DNA of 64,000 bases from an uncultured Clostridia bacterium (GTDB lineage: Bacteria > Bacillota > Clostridia > Oscillospirales > QAKW01). The stretch covers positions 94,285 to 158,284 of the forward strand of contig CALWYZ010000002.1 in assembly GCA_944385895.1 (NCBI GenBank), given 5' to 3'. Below are positions 8,002 to 17,202 of this stretch, piece after piece. A model generated the notes under the pieces. That model worked only from the letters and a program-made list of their open reading frames with translations. It ran no database searches and had not been told where the DNA came from. Numbering within the stretch: the first letter of the stretch is position 1; each line of letters opens with the position of its first letter. The translations under genes were made by a program, and so were the position numbers.

Positions 8002-9207
8002 ATGAAAAAGATCATTAAAATCATGAGTATCGCTCTTGTTTTGGTGATGATGCTTGCATTTTTTGCAGGTTGTAAAAGTGATACTAATTCAGGCGGTACA
8101 GACGAGACTGTTATCAAAATAGGCGGTATAGGTCCTACTACCGGAAAAGCCGCGCTTTACGGTCAGGCTGTTAAGAATGCTATGGAGATAGCGGTAGAAG
8201 AGATAAACGCTAAAGACGGGGATGTCAAATTCGAAGTGAAATTCGAAGATGACGAAAACGACGCAGAAAAATCAGTAAATGCTTATAATATCCTTAAGGA
8301 CTGGGGCATGCAAATACTTTGCGGAACCGTTACGACAACTCCCTGTATTGCTGTTTCGACCGTAGCAAATAATGACAGTGTATTTACCCTTACGCCTTCT
8401 GCATCTTCAACAGATGTAATCGGCGGTTATCCTGACGCAGACGGCAACATGACAATTGCACGTAAAGATACAATTTATCAGATGTGCTTTTCGGACCCCA
8501 ACCAGGGTACAGCTTCAGCTCAGTATATAAAAGAGCAAAATCTCGGCACAAAGATTGCTGTTATTTATAATAATTCAGACGCTTATTCAACAGGTATATA
8601 TCAGAAATTCCAGGCAGAGGCTGATAAGCTCGGTTTGGAAATTGTAAGTGTTAAGACCTTTACAGATGATTCCGATACTGATTTTACATCGCAGCTGACA
8701 GATGCTAAAAACGCTGAGGCTGATCTTCTGTTTTTGCCTATATATTACACTCCTGCATCTTTGATACTTGCACAGGCAAAGCAGATGTCATACGCACCTA
8801 AAATCTTCGGTGTTGACGGAATGGACGGAATTCTTTCGCTAGAAAACTTTGATACCTCTCTTGCCGAGGGCGTTATGCTTCTGACTCCGTTTACGGCAGA
8901 TGCTACAGATGAGCTTACTGTAAACTTTGTAACAAAATATAACGAAAAATACGGCGATGTTCCCAATCAGTTTGCTGCTGATGCATATGACTGTATCTAT
9001 GCCTTATACAATGCATGTGTAAATCAGGGTATCACTGCTGATATGACAGCAGCTGAGATAAGTGAGAAACTGATTGCTGAGTTTTCAAGCTCTGACTTCA
9101 CATTCAGCGGTCTTACCGGTGAAAATATGACCTGGTCAGCCTCCGGTGAAGTTACTAAGAATCCTAAAGGTATGGTTATTCAAAACGGCGTTTACGTCGG
9201 TCTGTAA
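8002..9207 (+). CDS. livJ: Branched-chain amino acid ABC transporter substrate-binding lipoprotein
   Basis: Extracytoplasmic receptor that hands leucine, isoleucine, valine or a related amino acid to the LivHM permease. 401 residues from ATG 8002, chosen because GAGGA lies just upstream and the product then starts with a lipoprotein signal peptide (MKKIIK.., hydrophobic core, FAGC). Cys24 is the lipidated residue. In-frame starts further upstream would add a non-secretory extension. The mature part has the type I periplasmic-binding fold of the Leu/Ile/Val family, with IGGIGPTTGKAALYG near its start. All four partner genes follow. The ligand is inferred from the family and not proven. Confidence 0.9.
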   Translation: MKKIIKIMSIALVLVMMLAFFAGCKSDTNSGGTDETVIKIGGIGPTTGKAALYGQAVKNAMEIAVEEINAKDGDVKFEVKFEDDENDAEKSVNAYNILKDWGMQILCGTVTTTPCIAVSTVANNDSVFTLTPSASSTDVIGGYPDADGNMTIARKDTIYQMCFSDPNQGTASAQYIKEQNLGTKIAVIYNNSDAYSTGIYQKFQAEADKLGLEIVSVKTFTDDSDTDFTSQLTDAKNAEADLLFLPIYYTPASLILAQAKQMSYAPKIFGVDGMDGILSLENFDTSLAEGVMLLTPFTADATDELTVNFVTKYNEKYGDVPNQFAADAYDCIYALYNACVNQGITADMTAAEISEKLIAEFSSSDFTFSGLTGENMTWSASGEVTKNPKGMVIQNGVYVGL

Positions 9208-9230
9208 CTTAAAGTATTTATTGCAGAAAA

Positions 9231-9262
9231 GAAGCGGCGGTTATAACCGTTGCTTCTTTCCT
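9231..9262 (+). terminator. Hairpin between livJ and livH (attenuator or mRNA stabiliser)
   Basis: GAAGCGGCGG (9231-9240) pairs with CCGTTGCTTC (9247-9256) with G-U wobbles, followed by TTTCCTGTGT. Partial termination or 3'-end protection here would give more binding protein than permease, a common arrangement in binding-protein operons. Confidence 0.5.
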
Positions 9263-9295
9263 GTGTATTATAGAATTTTTGAGGTGTAAACAGAA

Positions 9296-10177
9296 ATGAC
9301 TTTTCTTTCGAATTTAATAAACGGAATAAGTCTGGGAAGCGTTTACGCCATAATTGCGCTCGGTTATACAATGGTATACGGTATCGCCAAGATGCTTAAT
9401 TTTGCTCATGGTGATGTTATAATGGTAGGGGCATACGCGTCATACTGCACAATGATATACTTGGGCTGGCACCCATTGTTATCTATATTGTTCTCTATCG
9501 TCGTCTGTACCTTGCTGGGAGTTATTATTGAGGCGTTCGCGTACAAGCCCTTAAGAAGAGCCGGTTCACTTGCGGTTTTGATTACAGCTATAGGAGTAAG
9601 TTATCTCCTTCAAAATGTAGCACTGCTAATCTGGGGCAGCACTCCTAAGGTTTTTACGTCCGTTGTAAACTTTGAACCATTATCTTTTTTCGGCGGAAAG
9701 CTTACCATAACTGCTGAATCGATTGTGACTGTCCTGGCGTGTATAGTAATTATGATATGCCTTACATTATTTACACAGAAAACCAAAATCGGTAAAGCCA
9801 TGCGTGCAGTTTCGGAAGATAAAGACGCTGCGGAGCTGATGGGGATAAATGTGAATACGACCATTTCTATAACGTTTGCGGTTGGCAGCGCGCTTGCCGC
9901 GGTTGCCGGAGTACTGCTTTGCTCATCTTATCCCACTCTTGTTCCCACTACCGGATCTATGCCCGGTATAAAAGCGTTTACTGCAGCTGTTTTCGGAGGT
10001 ATCGGATCTATACCCGGTGCAATGCTCGGCGGTATTCTTTTAGGTATAATTGAGATATTCAGTAAATCATATATATCTACATCTCTGTCAGATGCAATAG
10101 TTTTTGCTGTCTTGATACTGGTTCTTTTAATTAAACCGACCGGTATTCTCGGCAAAAAAATAACTGAAAAGGTATAA
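9296..10177 (+). CDS. livH: Branched-chain amino acid ABC transporter permease LivH
   Basis: Integral membrane half of the transport channel, 293 residues with about eight hydrophobic segments. The N-terminal GISLGSVYAIIALGYTMVYG and the FAHGDVIMVGAY motif are typical of the family. The cytoplasmic EDKDAAELMGIN loop contacts the ATPases. The C-terminal GGIGSIPGAMLGG turn is the conserved permease signature. GAGG lies upstream of ATG 9296. It sits 88 nt after livJ, separated by a hairpin, and 13 nt before livM. Confidence 0.93.
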   Translation: MTFLSNLINGISLGSVYAIIALGYTMVYGIAKMLNFAHGDVIMVGAYASYCTMIYLGWHPLLSILFSIVVCTLLGVIIEAFAYKPLRRAGSLAVLITAIGVSYLLQNVALLIWGSTPKVFTSVVNFEPLSFFGGKLTITAESIVTVLACIVIMICLTLFTQKTKIGKAMRAVSEDKDAAELMGINVNTTISITFAVGSALAAVAGVLLCSSYPTLVPTTGSMPGIKAFTAAVFGGIGSIPGAMLGGILLGIIEIFSKSYISTSLSDAIVFAVLILVLLIKPTGILGKKITEKV

Positions 10178-10190
10178 TGGAGGGTAAGCT

Positions 10191-11276
10191 ATGCGTAAGT
10201 TTAAATCGATTAACAAGTTTACCCGTACGGGAATTATATCATATCTTTTAGTGATTCTGGGATTTGCTATTATTTTTCCGCTGCAGCAGCTGGGACTTAT
10301 AAACCATTCGCTCAGCGGACAGCTTGTTCCTATATGCACTTATATAGTTATGGCACTGTCACTTAATCTCACTGTCGGATTTTTGGGCGAGCTCAGTCTC
10401 GGTCATGCCGGTTTTGTCAGTGTCGGAGCGTTCAGCGGTGTAATTGCTGCGGCAGGTTTACAGGACAAGATTGCCTTTGAGCCGCTTAGGCTGCTTATTG
10501 CAGTAATAATCGGCGGCATTTGCGCGGGAATCGTAGGCCTTATAATAGGCGTTCCGGTTTTAAGACTCAGAGGTGACTATCTTGCGATAGTTACTCTTGC
10601 GTTCGGCGAGATTATTAAAAATATAATCAACTGTCTTTATGTAGGCGTAGATAAGAGCGGACTGCATATAAGTATGAATGATGTCAAATCACTTGGCATG
10701 GAAAACGGCAAAATAATTCTGAACGGTCCTCAGGGCGCTGTCGGAATTGACCAGATTTCAAGCTTTACGGCCGGTGTTATTCTTATTTTATTTGCACTGT
10801 TTATTATCTTGAATCTTGTTAACAGCAAGTCCGGACGTGCTGTCATGGCAATCAGAGATAACCGGATAGCAGCTGAATCAGTAGGAATAAATATATCAAA
10901 ATATAAACTCATTGCCTTTATAACATCATCTGTGCTTGCCGGTATGGCAGGTGTTGTATACGCGATGAATTATTCGACAATCGTTGCCAAGAAATTTGAT
11001 TTTAATACCTCTATTCTGATACTTGTATTTGTGGTTTTAGGAGGCATGGGTAATATTGTCGGCACTATAATAGCAACTGTGGTTCTCTATATGCTTCCGG
11101 AGCTTCTGCGCGAGTTTTCGGATTTCCGTATGCTGATATATGCTGTAATTTTGATAGTAGTAATGCTGCTGACAAATAATGAGAAAGTAAAATTGATATT
11201 GTCAAATACTACCGGTAAGCTTTTGTCAAAATCCGGCAAAATTATAAAATGGAAGGGGAGTGCAGATAATGGATAA
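10191..11276 (+). CDS. livM: Branched-chain amino acid ABC transporter permease LivM
   Basis: Second membrane subunit pairing with LivH, 361 residues with many hydrophobic helices. It shows SLNLTVGFLGELSLGHAGFV, the LivM hallmark, then GDYLAIVTLAFGEI and the ATPase-contact loop AIRDNRIAAESVGIN. GGMGNIVGTIIA near the end matches the family turn. GGAGG precedes ATG 10191. The last bases overlap the start of livG, suggesting translational coupling. Confidence 0.93.
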   Translation: MRKFKSINKFTRTGIISYLLVILGFAIIFPLQQLGLINHSLSGQLVPICTYIVMALSLNLTVGFLGELSLGHAGFVSVGAFSGVIAAAGLQDKIAFEPLRLLIAVIIGGICAGIVGLIIGVPVLRLRGDYLAIVTLAFGEIIKNIINCLYVGVDKSGLHISMNDVKSLGMENGKIILNGPQGAVGIDQISSFTAGVILILFALFIILNLVNSKSGRAVMAIRDNRIAAESVGINISKYKLIAFITSSVLAGMAGVVYAMNYSTIVAKKFDFNTSILILVFVVLGGMGNIVGTIIATVVLYMLPELLREFSDFRMLIYAVILIVVMLLTNNEKVKLILSNTTGKLLSKSGKIIKWKGSADNG

Positions 11277-12111
11277 AATGGTCCCATATCCTTCCAATTC
11301 TATAGTTCCTGAACGTGATCTTGACAAAAAGCCGATACTTGAGACGCATCATCTGGGCGTTGACTTCGGTGGTCTTACGGCTGTTGATGATTTTTCGATA
11401 ACTGTAGGCAGGACTGAGATTTCCGGTCTTATCGGACCTAACGGAGCAGGTAAAACCACTGTGTTTAATCTTCTTACAAATGTGTATCAGCCGACACGCG
11501 GAGATATAATGCTGGACGGTATGACTACTGCAAGAAAAACCTGCTTTCAGGTAAACAAAATGGGTATTGCCAGAACTTTTCAAAACATAAGGCTTTTTTC
11601 TAACATGTCAGTTTTGGATAATGTAAAAATAGGTCTTCATAATTCAATTAACCAAAACCTGTTTTCGGCAATGACACACCTGTTTAATTATGGAAAAAGT
11701 GAGAAAGCCGCCCGTGATGAGGCAATGTCGCTCCTTGAATTTTTTGATATGCAGGATGTTGCCGACTCGGAGGCCGGATCACTACCCTACGGCGCTCAGC
11801 GCAGGCTTGAAATAGCCCGTGCTCTTGCTACTCATCCTAAAATAATTTTGCTTGATGAGCCTGCAGCCGGAATGAATCCGTCGGAAACATCTGAGCTTAT
11901 GGAAAATATTCGCAGGATACGTGATAATTTTGGTATAGCGGTTTTGCTGATCGAACACGATATGAAACTTGTAATGAATATCTGTGAGGGTATATGCGTG
12001 CTTGATCACGGTAAGGTGATCGCCAAAGGCTCTCCCGACGAAATCAAATCAAATCCCAAGGTTATAGAGGCGTATTTGGGCAAAAAGAAGGAGGGAGATG
12101 CAAATGCTTAA
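11269..12111 (+). CDS. livG: Branched-chain amino acid ABC transporter ATP-binding protein LivG
   Basis: Cytoplasmic ATPase powering LivHM. 280 residues from ATG 11269, chosen over the in-frame GTG at 11260 because GGGGAG (11255-11260) is then 8 nt away. Walker A GPNGAGKTT, the Q-loop region GIARTFQNIRLF, the variant signature LPYGAQRRLEIARAL, Walker B IILLDEPAAGMNP and the switch histidine in LLIEHDMKLV are all visible. It overlaps livM by 8 nt and livF by 8 nt. Confidence 0.93.
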   Translation: MDKMVPYPSNSIVPERDLDKKPILETHHLGVDFGGLTAVDDFSITVGRTEISGLIGPNGAGKTTVFNLLTNVYQPTRGDIMLDGMTTARKTCFQVNKMGIARTFQNIRLFSNMSVLDNVKIGLHNSINQNLFSAMTHLFNYGKSEKAARDEAMSLLEFFDMQDVADSEAGSLPYGAQRRLEIARALATHPKIILLDEPAAGMNPSETSELMENIRRIRDNFGIAVLLIEHDMKLVMNICEGICVLDHGKVIAKGSPDEIKSNPKVIEAYLGKKKEGDANA

Positions 12112-12802
12112 AGTCGATAATATAAATGTATATTACGGTAAAATACATGCATTGAAAGATATCTCTCTTGAAGTTAATTCCGGAGAAATAGTTGCTCTTA
12201 TCGGAGCAAACGGTGCCGGTAAATCTACCACACTTAAGACTATTTCAGGGCTTCTACACTCAAAAACAGGCAGTATAACTTTTATGGATGAAAACATTTC
12301 CCATACCGAGGCATATAAGCTTGTGTCAAAAGGAATTGCCCATGTGCCGGAAGGCCGTCATGTTTTTTTGCAAATGTCTGTTCTTGAAAATCTTGAAATG
12401 GGTGCATACACAAACGGCAGAAATATTAAAGATAATATTCAGAATGTTTTCGAGCGTTTTCCACGTCTTAAGCACAGAAAGAATCAGATAGCTGGAACTC
12501 TTTCCGGCGGTGAACAGCAGATGCTTGCAATGGGCAGGGCTTTAATGAGTCAGCCAAAGCTTATGATGATGGATGAACCGTCTATGGGTTTGGCACCTAT
12601 ATTGGTTGAACAGATTTTTGATATTATTCGTGATCTTCACAAAGCAGGTACAACAATTCTGCTTGTTGAACAGAATGCCGAAATGGCATTGAGAATAGCT
12701 GACAGGGCATATGTCCTTGAATCCGGGGAAATAAAGCTTTCCGGCACCGGCTCAGAACTCGCAAAGAGTGACGAAATCAAAAAGGCTTACCTTGGCGGCT
12801 GA
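12104..12802 (+). CDS. livF: Branched-chain amino acid ABC transporter ATP-binding protein LivF
   Basis: Second ATPase of the transporter, 232 residues from ATG 12104. The alternative ATG 12098 lies only 3 nt after GGAGG, so the second ATG (9 nt) is preferred. It contains Walker A GANGAGKST, the LivF-typical GIAHVPEGRHVF stretch, signature LSGGEQQMLAMGRAL, Walker B LMMMDEPSMGLAP and switch LLVEQNAEMAL. It is the last liv gene and is followed 14 nt later by a strong terminator. Confidence 0.93.
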   Translation: MLKVDNINVYYGKIHALKDISLEVNSGEIVALIGANGAGKSTTLKTISGLLHSKTGSITFMDENISHTEAYKLVSKGIAHVPEGRHVFLQMSVLENLEMGAYTNGRNIKDNIQNVFERFPRLKHRKNQIAGTLSGGEQQMLAMGRALMSQPKLMMMDEPSMGLAPILVEQIFDIIRDLHKAGTTILLVEQNAEMALRIADRAYVLESGEIKLSGTGSELAKSDEIKKAYLGG

Positions 12803-12816
12803 TTGAATAAAAAATT

Positions 12817-12849
12817 ACGCAGACGCGTTGTTGCGCGTCTGCGTTTTTA
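12817..12849. terminator. Bidirectional terminator between livF and the convergent M56 gene
   Basis: ACGCAGACGCG (12817-12827) and CGCGTCTGCGT (12834-12844) form an 11-bp GC-rich stem with a TTGTTG loop. A T-tract follows on the plus strand, and an A-tract precedes it, serving as a T-tract on the minus strand. Confidence 0.85.
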
Positions 12850-12861
12850 TATACATAGATG

Positions 12862-14154
12862 TTAGGAGAAAACTGCATTATCGGGGACACATTCCTCAAG
12901 GTTTGCCTTGTCACCATCTGAAATATTAAGACTCGGTATGCTTGAAGACCTGTCTTTGTCAAATATATAGCATTGCCCGTCTGTTTGGAATGTGTATGTG
13001 TATTTTCCGTCGTATGTCTTGCATATCAATGTATCATCTGTAATGCTGTATTCTCCTGTTGCGTAATAGCTGCTTAATGCGGAATAAAAAAATACAAATT
13101 CGTTGTTTTCTTTAAGTGCAAGATACGGCTTGACTGTTTCCTGTGACTGCTGATATACATATATTTTTTGTCCTGATGCCTGATCCTGAGCGTGCTGTGT
13201 GTCTGAGATATCCGTCATCTGCTGCGGATTGGTGAGAAAACATGCCGACAGCGCAAGAAGTATTACTGCGCCCAGTACTGAAATAAATACCCTTGGCCTT
13301 TTATACCGTATTATATTTTTAATACGTGACTTAATACCTGTTTCACAAAAACCAAGAGGATATATTCCGGCTTTGGTCTTGCAGCTGCCGAAGTGTAGCA
13401 AAGACAGTGAATAGCTTTTTCTTTTTTCTTCACTCATTGATTTAACAGCCTTTTCATCACATGCCAATTCCGTATCTTTGCAGTACAGTATATATGCTGC
13501 CCATATAAAGGGATTAAACCAGTATACGGAAAGCAGAATAAATGCCAGCGGCTTTAATATATGGTCTTTTCTTTTTATGTGCATGTTTTCATGTGCTGCT
13601 ATATTGTCTATATAACACTTGGGCGTGTTGAAAGGTATATAAATTTTCGGTTTAAATATACCGAACAAAAAAGGAGTTGTAATGTTTTCGCTTTGGTATA
13701 TGTTATCTTTGAGTTTTACGGCAAATGCAAGGCGGTGTCTTAATATTATCCAGTTGACGGCCATATAAAATATAAGACAACATAATCCGATTATCCATAT
13801 TATAGAAGCGAAAAAGATTATTATCTGCAGGGGATTTGCACTGGCAATAGGATTCGGAGCAAAGCTTTTTGTGATAGCAGGATTAATAATACTGTTTATT
13901 ATATTTACCCCGGTGTCTATTTGAGGATTCCTGTCGAGCATAATCGTGTCCGGCACAGTGTAGGTGTTTGGTATAAGGCTTACGGCACTTTGCACAAAAC
14001 GGGGAATAATAAGCCGCAGTGCCGCTAAAGACCACAGAGCGCAGCTGATCCATTTTGGCATTCTTTTTATTATCAGACGCAAAATAATTACAGCAAGTAT
14101 GACCCAAGTGGCGCTGATGCTGTAATTCAGCACATGTATAAAAATCTTTTCCAT
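12862..14154 (-). CDS. BlaR1/MecR1-type M56 membrane metalloprotease
   Basis: Membrane zinc protease that in the BlaR1 family cleaves its partner repressor after an extracellular signal. 430 residues from ATG 14154; a GTG at 14160 overlapping the repressor stop is too close to GGGAGG. Hydrophobic helices lie at about 5-30, 40-60 and 113-140, with a fourth near 280-305. The HExxH motif HENMH (H188, E189, H192) and IKRKDH follow the family pattern. After the last helix, about 115 extracellular residues carry no SxxK or other penicillin-binding motif, so the signal is probably not a beta-lactam. It is translationally linked to the upstream blaI-type gene. Confidence 0.85.
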   Translation of the reverse strand: MEKIFIHVLNYSISATWVILAVIILRLIIKRMPKWISCALWSLAALRLIIPRFVQSAVSLIPNTYTVPDTIMLDRNPQIDTGVNIINSIINPAITKSFAPNPIASANPLQIIIFFASIIWIIGLCCLIFYMAVNWIILRHRLAFAVKLKDNIYQSENITTPFLFGIFKPKIYIPFNTPKCYIDNIAAHENMHIKRKDHILKPLAFILLSVYWFNPFIWAAYILYCKDTELACDEKAVKSMSEEKRKSYSLSLLHFGSCKTKAGIYPLGFCETGIKSRIKNIIRYKRPRVFISVLGAVILLALSACFLTNPQQMTDISDTQHAQDQASGQKIYVYQQSQETVKPYLALKENNEFVFFYSALSSYYATGEYSITDDTLICKTYDGKYTYTFQTDGQCYIFDKDRSSSIPSLNISDGDKANLEECVPDNAVFS

Positions 14155-14156
14155 AA

Positions 14157-14516
14157 TCACGCGCCTCCCTTGTCAATTATATCTCTGATTTGATTGATTT
14201 CCTTTTCGGTAAGCTTTTGTCTCTTGGCAAATGCGGCAATGAATGCCGGCAAAGAACCTTCAAACTTATTTTCCAAAAGATCATCTATTTCTGATATCTG
14301 AACTTGCTGCTTGCTTACCAGCGAAGTTACAATAGTGTTTTCATTTTTTATTATTTTGCGTTCCGAAAGACGTTTGATAACGGTGTATACTGTTGTTTTT
14401 GACCAACCGAGCTTTTCTTTGCAGAGTAAGGCCAGCTTTGTGCTTTTGATTGGCTCGTTTTCCCACAGTATAAGGCAAAATCTGTATTCGCTTTCAAAAA
14501 TTTTAGGAATATTCAT
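14157..14516 (-). CDS. BlaI/MecI/CopY-family transcriptional repressor
   Basis: Winged-helix dimeric repressor of 119 residues, expected to be inactivated by cleavage by the M56 partner. The N-terminal ESEYRFCLILWENEPIKSTK helix and the recognition region WSKTTVYTVIKRLSERKII are typical of BlaI. The C-terminal dimerisation helix contains the usual KEINQIRDIID. CAAGGAG precedes ATG 14516. Two palindromes in its promoter are likely its own operators, giving autoregulation. No beta-lactamase or other obvious target gene lies nearby. Confidence 0.9.
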   Translation of the reverse strand: MNIPKIFESEYRFCLILWENEPIKSTKLALLCKEKLGWSKTTVYTVIKRLSERKIIKNENTIVTSLVSKQQVQISEIDDLLENKFEGSLPAFIAAFAKRQKLTEKEINQIRDIIDKGGA

Positions 14517-14531
14517 TATAAACTCCTTGGT

Positions 14532-14543
14532 CTAATATATTAG
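14532..14543. promoter_or_regulatory. Operator palindrome 1 for the BlaI-type repressor
   Basis: CTAATATATTAG is a perfect 12-bp palindrome just downstream of the predicted transcription start. It shares CTAAT..ATTAG half-sites with the second palindrome at 14556-14567; the centres are 24 bp apart, allowing binding on the same DNA face. Confidence 0.6.
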
Positions 14544-14552
14544 TACAAATTC

Positions 14553-14581
14553 ATTCTAATGCATTAGACCAAAAATGTCAA
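14553..14581 (-). promoter_or_regulatory. Promoter of the blaI-M56 operon
   Basis: Read on the minus strand, TTGACA (14576-14581) and TAGAAT (14553-14558) are spaced by exactly 17 nt. One operator palindrome overlaps the -10 and spacer, and the other lies just after the expected start near 14546. Confidence 0.75.
14556..14567. promoter_or_regulatory. Operator palindrome 2 for the BlaI-type repressor
   Basis: CTAATGCATTAG is a perfect 12-bp palindrome overlapping the -10 element and spacer of the blaI-type promoter. Occupancy would block RNA polymerase directly. Confidence 0.6.
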
Positions 14582-14590
14582 TATATATAT

Positions 14591-14618
14591 TAAAAAAATC
14601 AGGCAAATGCCTGATTTT
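14591..14618 (-). terminator. Terminator of the FkbH/ACP/MBOAT/SGNH operon
   Basis: ATCAGGCA/TGCCTGAT form an uninterrupted stem with a 2-nt top, flanked by AAAAA on the left and TTTTT on the right. On the minus strand it follows the SGNH gene stop by about 15 nt. Confidence 0.75.
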
Positions 14619-14632
14619 TATTTTGAAGTATA

Positions 14633-15622
14633 TTAGTAATGATATTGATTTCGGTATTCTGACAATTGCTCATTCCAAAAATCGTAATTTTTATCGTTGC
14701 GTCTATCAGGAATTTTGTAGTGAGTGTCAATAAAATCACCTAAATATGTTGTTACTTTCATTGCGCCTTTTGCATTGCAATGCCAGGGATCTCTGTAATC
14801 TGTAGCGGGATCAAATGAAATAAGATCTGCATTTAAATTAAGATCAATAAACTCCAGTCCATATTCATCGGCTATATCATTGACAGCATTACATCGAGGA
14901 AGACTGTCATGTTCTTCAACAGCCGGAGCATTAAAAAGCAGTACTTCTATTTGCTTTTCTTTACATAAATCCAAAATCATGCGCAAATACTTTTCGGCAG
15001 TGGGGAAGATTTCATATTTTTCATTTGGAGAAATGGTGCGGTTAGGTTGACAGGGCGTACAATCTGTACTTACATAAGCACCTTTAGTACATGATGATAT
15101 TGGTAAAAAATCAATTCTTCCCAGCTCTTTCCAACGCGAGTGAAATCTGATAATATTAAAAATGTATTCAGCCCGCGAGTCTTTATCGAACAGATCCCAA
15201 ATAGCTTCATATTTAACTGGTGAAAATGACATGTTATCTATTTGAACATGAGCATACTCGGTAGTGGATATTTTTGTGTCGTAAATTACACTGGAGATAT
15301 CAAGAACTATCATCTTAGGATTTTGAAAACGAAGAGCTTCCTTAAGCTGATAATAGGATTGAGGCAAAAGCTGTGCAGAGCTTGCAAAAACGTAAGATGC
15401 AATGCCGTATTTATCATACAGCTCCATAGGATATACTGAACACATTAAATGACTTGAGCCTATAAAAATAACATCTAAAGTATTTTTTGGTTCATTATAA
15501 AATGGAAGAACAATATTTGCCTCATTTTTATTTCGCAATATATAGGTAGCACCTGAAAACAGTACACAGAAAATAAGCATAAAGGCAATTGCCTTAATTA
15601 TTCTTTGTATTTTTATTTTCAT
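14633..15622 (-). CDS. SGNH-hydrolase-like exported protein, DltD/AlgX type
   Basis: 329 residues with an N-terminal signal anchor (about 10-28). Block I is the GSSH motif in DVIFIGSSHLM, and the C-terminal DPWHCNAKGA supplies the Asp and His of an SGNH triad. Proteins of this type act outside the membrane beside MBOAT acyltransferases, as AlgX/AlgJ do in alginate acetylation and DltD in D-alanylation. It is the last gene of a four-gene operon, 11 nt after the MBOAT gene, so it is probably the final transfer enzyme onto a surface polymer. The acceptor is unknown. Confidence 0.75.
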   Translation of the reverse strand: MKIKIQRIIKAIAFMLIFCVLFSGATYILRNKNEANIVLPFYNEPKNTLDVIFIGSSHLMCSVYPMELYDKYGIASYVFASSAQLLPQSYYQLKEALRFQNPKMIVLDISSVIYDTKISTTEYAHVQIDNMSFSPVKYEAIWDLFDKDSRAEYIFNIIRFHSRWKELGRIDFLPISSCTKGAYVSTDCTPCQPNRTISPNEKYEIFPTAEKYLRMILDLCKEKQIEVLLFNAPAVEEHDSLPRCNAVNDIADEYGLEFIDLNLNADLISFDPATDYRDPWHCNAKGAMKVTTYLGDFIDTHYKIPDRRNDKNYDFWNEQLSEYRNQYHY

Positions 15623-15633
15623 AACTGTTCTCC

Positions 15634-17202
15634 TTAAAATTGAAAGTAAATAAATGAGGATGAGGAGTATTCGGGCCCATATACGCCAAAAATTATAACC
15701 GAAAACAGTAATATAAAATAAATTATCCAGCGTAGTATAAGTGCTTTTTTAGCAATGACTGCGCGTATATCTATATCTTTGGCACGGAAAACATCAATGA
15801 TTAAAAGTAAGATCAAAAATACGGCAGCAACTATAAGATCGGCTTTGTCTAAGCCGATTGCAGCAGGGGATAACAGAGGTGCAGACAGAGAAAAAATGCG
15901 GCCGATTATCCCAAATGCCTGTGACATGGTATCGCTTCTGAAAAAAATATATCCCATACATACAATAACAAAGGTTTTAAGAATTTGAACTGATTTGTAA
16001 ATAGGATTGTTTCTGTTTATAGAGTGATTTTGAACAAATTTATCAAATACAGGGGCAAAAAGCGTGGAAAGGATTATAAGAATACCATAATATACTCCCC
16101 AAACTATATAATGCCAGCTTGCGCCGTGCCACATGCCCGTAAAGAACCATACACACAACAGAGCAATTACGGTTATAATCTTACTTGAGGCTTTTTTGCC
16201 GATAATTCCCTTTAATTTTTTGCCGAGAGATATACACCAGCCGGAACGCATTATTGGATAAAACAGATAATCACGGAACCATGAGCCGAGTGTTATATGC
16301 CAACGCCTCCAGAATTCCGGTATTGATGCAGAGAAATACGGTGCTTTAAAGTTTTCTGACAAGCGTATGCCCATTATTTCCGAAGCGCCTATTGCAATGT
16401 CCATATACCCTGCAAAATCTGCATATATCTGAATTGCATAAAACAAACAAATAAGTAAAATTTCAATCCTTCCGTATGACTGATAGTTAGGCCATACAGT
16501 ATCAACTGCTATGGCAAGCCTGTCCGCAATTACAAGCTTTTCAAAAAAACCTAACATCATTCTTTGAAGACCGTAAGTCATTCTTTGGTATTCAAACGGA
16601 TGACCTGTATATAAAGTTTGAGATAAATCTGAAAATCTGCCTATCGGACCTTGCATGATCTGAGGGAAATAGCTTACAAACAGCGCATATTTGAAAAAAT
16701 TATGTTCAGCATTATTTATACCTCTGTAGACGTCTATTATATATCCGGTTACCTGAAAGGTATAAAACGAAATACCGACAGGCAACAAAATATTTAACAT
16801 GGCAGGAGTAAATTGTATGCCGAAAATATCTGCAAGGGCAGATATATTTAAAACTGTAAAATTATAATATTTAATTGTAAACAGTACAGCAAAGTTAAGT
16901 AGAATAGCAATAGCGGTTATAAGTTTTTTTCTTTTTTCTATCAGTTGTTTAGCCTGTTTTCTCTCATCTTTCAACAGCGAAGAAACATCGATGCTTTCCG
17001 ATACTTTTTCAATCCAAATTGCTGCCAGATAGGTAATTACGGTAGAAAAAACCAAAAATATTCCGTATTTGACACTTGCTGATAAATAGAAAAAATAGCT
17101 TGACAGCAAAAGCCATACCCAGCGGTATTTTTTAGGAAAAATAAAGTAGATAAAGACGACTGCTGTTATGAATAATAAAAATTTAAGAGAAGTAAAAACC
17201 AT
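15634..17202 (-). CDS. MBOAT-family membrane-bound O-acyltransferase (AlgI/DltB-like)
   Basis: 522 residues with about ten hydrophobic segments. The conserved cytoplasmic part FWRRWHITLGSWFRDYLFYP and the catalytic-histidine segment TGMWHGASWHYIVWG are both intact, as is LLPVGISFYTFQ near the N-terminus. Family members pass an acyl group from a cytoplasmic carrier through the membrane to an extracellular acceptor. Here the carrier is most likely the ACP encoded immediately upstream (0 nt gap), and the partner is the SGNH protein downstream. The group moved is inferred from the FkbH-like gene and is not shown by this sequence. Confidence 0.88.
   Translation of the reverse strand: MVFTSLKFLLFITAVVFIYFIFPKKYRWVWLLLSSYFFYLSASVKYGIFLVFSTVITYLAAIWIEKVSESIDVSSLLKDERKQAKQLIEKRKKLITAIAILLNFAVLFTIKYYNFTVLNISALADIFGIQFTPAMLNILLPVGISFYTFQVTGYIIDVYRGINNAEHNFFKYALFVSYFPQIMQGPIGRFSDLSQTLYTGHPFEYQRMTYGLQRMMLGFFEKLVIADRLAIAVDTVWPNYQSYGRIEILLICLFYAIQIYADFAGYMDIAIGASEIMGIRLSENFKAPYFSASIPEFWRRWHITLGSWFRDYLFYPIMRSGWCISLGKKLKGIIGKKASSKIITVIALLCVWFFTGMWHGASWHYIVWGVYYGILIILSTLFAPVFDKFVQNHSINRNNPIYKSVQILKTFVIVCMGYIFFRSDTMSQAFGIIGRIFSLSAPLLSPAAIGLDKADLIVAAVFLILLLIIDVFRAKDIDIRAVIAKKALILRWIIYFILLFSVIIFGVYGPEYSSSSFIYFQF

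Noticed and set aside
12862..14154. Beta-lactam sensor (true BlaR1/MecR1)
   Set aside because: The protease domain fits, but the extracellular end has no SxxK, SxN or KTG motif and is much too short for a penicillin-binding domain.
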